Of a DNA stretch of 64,000 nt, positions 60,876 through 64,000 are shown piece by piece. A model generated the notes under the pieces. That model ran no database searches. It was given only the letters and a program-made list of their open reading frames with translations, and was not told the origin of the DNA. Location: assembly GCA_022825135.1 (NCBI GenBank), contig JAJDYN010000029.1, positions 1 through 64,000 of the forward strand, given 5' to 3'. This stretch comes from Gemmatimonadota bacterium. GTDB taxonomy: Bacteria > Gemmatimonadota > Gemmatimonadetes > Longimicrobiales > Gaopeijiaceae. The first letter of the stretch is position 1. Every line of letters starts with the position of its first letter. A program made the translations under genes and the position numbers.

Positions 60876-61574
60876 TCAACCGCCGGGGCGCCGGAGCACG
60901 CAGGCCCGGCTCCAGACGGCGTCGAACATCTGCTCGGTGAGCTTGCCCGTGAAGGTGTTCTGCTGGGAGGGATGGTAGGAGGCCAGCACCGTCAGGCCGG
61001 GACGGATGGGCACCTCGACGGCGTGGCCGAAGCGGGGGAGGGGTCTGGGGACCGGCTCACCCCGGTCGCGGAGCAGGCGCAGCACCACCGAGAAGGCGAA
61101 GGCGCCGAGCGCGACCACCACGCGCAGGTCGGGCAGCAGATCCCATTCGCGTTCGAGGAACGGGCGGCAGGCGTCACGCTCGGTGATCGTGGGCCGGTTT
61201 TTCGGCGGAGCGCAGCGGACCGCGGCGGTGATCCAGGCGCCGTTCAGGGTGAGCCCGTCCGCGCGCGACGTCGAGTCCGGCTGCGAGGCGAGGCCGGCCC
61301 GGTGGAGCGCCCCGTAGAGCAGGTTGCCCGAGGCATCGCCCGTGAACATGCGCCCGGTGCGGTTGGAGCCGTGCGCACCCGGCGCCAGCCCCACCACCAC
61401 CAGCCAGGCAGCGGGGTCGCCGAATCCGGGCACCGGGCGGCCCCAGTACTTCTCGGTGGCGTAGGCCGCCCGCTTCTTGCGCGCGACCTGCTCCCGCCAT
61501 TCGACCAGGCGCGGACAGCGGCGGCAGGCGCTCACTTCGGTGGCCAGGGCGGTGAGGGGGTGAGTGGGGGTCAC
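60876..61574 (-). CDS. Family-5 (UDGb-type) uracil-DNA glycosylase
   Basis: The 232-residue product removes uracil, and possibly other damaged bases, from DNA at high temperature-type or GC-rich genomes. Family-5 motif GLAPGAHGSNRTGRMFTGD is at 62-80, and the second motif YHPSQQNTFTGKL is near the C-terminus. Four cysteines (Cys17, Cys20, Cys121, Cys136) are placed to bind the [4Fe-4S] cluster of this family. The gene lies between sdhC and the SelD fusion on the same strand but is separated from sdhC by 202 bases. The GAHGSN sequence and missing Asn/Asp catalytic residue of family 1 support family 5. Confidence 0.9.
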   Translation of the reverse strand: MTPTHPLTALATEVSACRRCPRLVEWREQVARKKRAAYATEKYWGRPVPGFGDPAAWLVVVGLAPGAHGSNRTGRMFTGDASGNLLYGALHRAGLASQPDSTSRADGLTLNGAWITAAVRCAPPKNRPTITERDACRPFLEREWDLLPDLRVVVALGAFAFSVVLRLLRDRGEPVPRPLPRFGHAVEVPIRPGLTVLASYHPSQQNTFTGKLTEQMFDAVWSRACVLRRPGG

Positions 61575-61602
61575 GATCGGCGGAGGGGGCGGTGATTCGG
61601 GC

Positions 61603-63918
61603 TCATCGCTCGCGACCGGTGTAGAGGTGTAGGACTCCCGGCTCTCCGGAGGCCGCGTCCTCCTCCAGCACGGTGCCGATCACGACCGCGCGCGCGCAAC
61701 CGGCGGCGCGCAGGGCCTGTACGCACGCATCGGCCCGGTCGGCGGGGACGCTGGCGAGCAGCCCGCCCGCCGTCTGCGGGTCGAAGAGGAGCTGAACTTC
61801 GGAGTCGCCGAGCATCTCGGGGGCGGCGCGCACCGAATCGAGAGCGCGCAGGTTCTGCTCCTGGAGCGAAGAGAAGATGCCGAGCCGGGCCAGTTCGAGC
61901 GCGCCGTCCAGGAAGGGCACGCCGGCGAGGCCGACCGAGACCTCCACCCCCGAGGCGCGCGCCATCTCGAGCAGGTGGCCGCCGAGCCCGAAACCGGTCA
62001 CGTCGGTGGCGGCTGTGGCTCCGTGTTCGCCGAGGATCAGCGCCGCCGCCCGGTGGGACTCCTGCATGCCGGCGAGCGCGGCGTCGATCCACAGGCTCTG
62101 CGCCCTGCCCCGCATCTCCGCGGCGAGGATCACGCCGGTGCCGACCGGGCGGGTGAGCACCAGCCGGTCGCCCGGACGCATGCCTGCTTTGCGCAGCAGA
62201 TCCTCCGGCGACGCCGTCCCCGTCACGGAGAACCCCATGGCCAGCTCACCCCCTTCGCTCGTGTGTCCGCCCACAAGCGCCACCCCGTCGCGCTCCAGAA
62301 CCTCGAGCGCCCCGGCCATGAGCTGGGTGAGATCCTCCTCCATCTTCTCTTCCGCGGCGAGCGGGAGCGTCACCATCGCCATCGCCGCCACCGGCTCGGC
62401 CCCCATCGCAAAGACATCGCCAAGCGCGTGATTGGCGGTGATGCCGCCGAAGAGGAAGGGATCCTCGACGAAGGAGCGGAAGAAGTCGACGCTCTGCACG
62501 GCGACCTGCCCCGCGGGAACCTCGACCACCGCCGCGTCGTCGGGGGCGTCCAGTCCGACCAGCACCTGGGAATGGCCGCGGGCGCCCAGCCGGGCGAGCG
62601 ACCGGAAGAGCAGTTCGCTGCCGACCTTGGAGCCGCATCCCCCGCAGCGCATCGCGGGACCGGGCCCTGATGACGCAACGTACCGGCTGTCGCCCCCGGC
62701 TTCAGCCTTCGACGCGCCTGCGGCGGCCGGGCCATCGTCGACTCCTTCGCCGTCCATCGATGGCAACTCGGTGTAGTCGCGGATGAAGCGCCGGTCGATG
62801 CGGTCCTTCCAGGTCCAGACCCAGCGACCCGCGACCGTCAGCCCGTTGCGGGCGGCGACGGCATGGCGCCGGCCGGTCGAGATCAGGCTCAGGTATTCGC
62901 GCTGGGGCCGGAAGCCGGCCAGCGGCGCTCCGCGCAGGCGCCTCTCGAGATTGCGGGCGAGCGGCGGGCCCTGGCGAACCGCGAAGACGCCCGCCTTCGG
63001 ACGCGGATACCCTTCGACCGCGGCGATATCCCCGGCGGCGAAGACATCGGGATGGGACAGGGTCTGCAGGGTGTCGCGCACCCGGATGAAGCCCCGCTCG
63101 TCCACCTGCAGGCCGGATTCCCGGGGCCAGTCCGGGGCTCCCGCGGTCGTGACCCATAGCAATTCGTCGAAGCTGGCGCCGGAGCCGTTTGCGAAATGCA
63201 GGCGATGGCCGTCGACCCGCACCACCCGGTGATCGGTGTGAACCACGATGCCGTCCTCCTCGAGGATCCGCGCGAACAGCGCGCGCATGCGCCGGGGGTA
63301 TGCGGGGAGGATTTCGGCGGAATCGGTGAAGAGTTCGATGCGCACGTTGTCGTGGGGCCGCCCGGCGGCTTCTGCGGCGCGCGCGAGCCCGTAGCGGATC
63401 GAGAGCGCGACCTCCACGCCTCCGGCACCGCCGCCCACAATCCCGATGGAGACCGAGCCGGAGGTGCCGGCGACACGCTCCCGGAGCTGCGTCCAGCGCG
63501 CGAAAAAACCGTCGATGGGCTTGACCGGGACGACCGAGCCCTCCGCTCCCTCGACCCGGCGCACCCCAGGTGCCGAACCCGTATTCAGCGAGAGCACGTC
63601 GAAGGCCAGGGGCGGACGCCCTGCGCACAGCACGTGCTTGTCTTCGAGATCGATCCCAACCACCTGATCGCGCAGAAACCGGGCTCGAGCGAAGCGCGCC
63701 AGCGGGGCCAGATCGATGTGGGCGTCCGAGAAGGCGTAGTGGCCGGCGATCAGCCCCGGAAGCATCCCGGAGTAGGGAGCGTTCGATTCCCGCGAGATGA
63801 GGGTGAGTCGGACGCCCGGCATCGGCTTCATGCCGAAGTGCTTGAGCACGGCGACATGGGTGTGCCCGCCGCCGACCAGCACGAGATCCTCGGTCACCGG
63901 TCGAGGCGGCGACCCCAT
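61603..63918 (-). CDS. selD: NADH-dehydrogenase-like flavoprotein fused to selenide, water dikinase
   Basis: The 771-residue product starts at ATG 63918, chosen because AGGGG is upstream and the short N-terminus resembles relatives. ATG 63933 or TTG 63969 are also possible, and only 31 bases of window remain. Residues about 10-380 form a FAD pyridine-nucleotide oxidoreductase (LVLVGGGHTHVAVLKHF, GIVGGGAGGVEVALS, VFAAGDIAAVEGYPRP). After a low-complexity linker, residues about 425-771 are SelD. Its N-terminal loop MRCGGCGSKVGSELL has Cys in the catalytic Cys/Sec position and Lys nearby, and GGITANHALGDVFAMGAEP and the GFGLGGHLLEMARASG block follow. SelD makes selenophosphate for selenocysteine or selenouridine. 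The role of the redox domain in this fusion is not known. Confidence 0.88.
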   Translation of the reverse strand: MGSPPRPVTEDLVLVGGGHTHVAVLKHFGMKPMPGVRLTLISRESNAPYSGMLPGLIAGHYAFSDAHIDLAPLARFARARFLRDQVVGIDLEDKHVLCAGRPPLAFDVLSLNTGSAPGVRRVEGAEGSVVPVKPIDGFFARWTQLRERVAGTSGSVSIGIVGGGAGGVEVALSIRYGLARAAEAAGRPHDNVRIELFTDSAEILPAYPRRMRALFARILEEDGIVVHTDHRVVRVDGHRLHFANGSGASFDELLWVTTAGAPDWPRESGLQVDERGFIRVRDTLQTLSHPDVFAAGDIAAVEGYPRPKAGVFAVRQGPPLARNLERRLRGAPLAGFRPQREYLSLISTGRRHAVAARNGLTVAGRWVWTWKDRIDRRFIRDYTELPSMDGEGVDDGPAAAGASKAEAGGDSRYVASSGPGPAMRCGGCGSKVGSELLFRSLARLGARGHSQVLVGLDAPDDAAVVEVPAGQVAVQSVDFFRSFVEDPFLFGGITANHALGDVFAMGAEPVAAMAMVTLPLAAEEKMEEDLTQLMAGALEVLERDGVALVGGHTSEGGELAMGFSVTGTASPEDLLRKAGMRPGDRLVLTRPVGTGVILAAEMRGRAQSLWIDAALAGMQESHRAAALILGEHGATAATDVTGFGLGGHLLEMARASGVEVSVGLAGVPFLDGALELARLGIFSSLQEQNLRALDSVRAAPEMLGDSEVQLLFDPQTAGGLLASVPADRADACVQALRAAGCARAVVIGTVLEEDAASGEPGVLHLYTGRER

Positions 63919-64000
63919 GGCACCCCTGCGCATGGCCTGAAGATGCCGCTTTGGCGAGGAGTCGTTCAAGGTTCGGGCTCCCCGGAAGATGACGCGGGCC

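Noticed and set aside
62625-62650. Possible in-frame selenocysteine codon in the SelD part.
   Set aside because: The catalytic position is a plain Cys codon in CGGCGSK, so there is no need for TGA recoding.
1-64000. CRISPR arrays, rRNA and tRNA genes.
   Set aside because: No regularly spaced repeats of array type and no tRNA-like T-arm or rRNA signature were seen in the gaps.

Overview
The window is 64 kb of very GC-rich, gene-dense bacterial DNA with no rRNA, tRNA, CRISPR array or intact transposase that I could see. The gene content points to a Gemmatimonadota-type bacterium, meaning an aerobic or microaerobic heterotroph with an outer membrane. This lineage call is inference from gene families, not from a marker gene. 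The supporting families are two SusC/SusD pairs, several CarboxypepD_reg/plug proteins, many c-type haem proteins, an Asp-box (VPS10/sortilin-like) repeat protein, a DUF5117-type metalloprotease and a mycobacterial Sdh1-like succinate dehydrogenase.

Layout. 0.3-7 kb: a SusC/SusD uptake pair, a small lipoprotein, a barrel-less plug protein and a small coiled-coil membrane protein. 7-10.2 kb (minus): a 1077-residue Asp-box repeat protein. 10.7-16.4 kb: cassette 1, made of a DUF1587/1592/1588/1585 dihaem-type protein, a DUF1552 protein and a secreted ankyrin protein. 16.5-18.7 kb (minus): a plug-like lipoprotein, a cytochrome c-prime-like protein and a thioredoxin-fold protein. 19.1-23.6 kb: a TonB receptor, a DUF4249-like lipoprotein and MsrP. 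23.7-25.9 kb (minus): two paralogous predicted outer-membrane barrels behind a PKD-like lipoprotein. 26.1-37.7 kb: cassettes 2 and 3 in tandem as one apparent six-gene operon. 37.7-41.3 kb: a glucose/sorbosone dehydrogenase-like protein, a DUF4168-like protein, an FmdB-type zinc ribbon, a small cytochrome c and an EF-hand protein. 41.6-48.7 kb (minus): a SusC/SusD pair followed by a Tat-exported amidohydrolase and a c-haem protein. 48.9-54.4 kb: a lipoprotein, a squalene/phytoene synthase-like enzyme overlapping a class-V aminotransferase, and a zinc metalloprotease. 54.4-64 kb (minus): a plug/membrane hybrid, a MATE exporter, sdhC-sdhA-sdhB, a family-5 uracil-DNA glycosylase and a NADH-dehydrogenase-like/SelD fusion.

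How the genes work together. Most products are predicted to be exported. SusC/SusD and TonB receptors would import substrates, secreted hydrolases and dehydrogenases would process them, and c-type cytochromes would carry electrons towards a quinone pool that also receives electrons from the Sdh1-like complex. The most striking element is the DUF1592 - DUF1552 - ankyrin cassette, present three times in the same order and strand. Each ankyrin protein has an export signal, a conserved His-rich block, and ends exactly in an Asn-rich Cys-x-Ser-Cys tail. I regard it as the best candidate for an undescribed periplasmic redox or assembly system.
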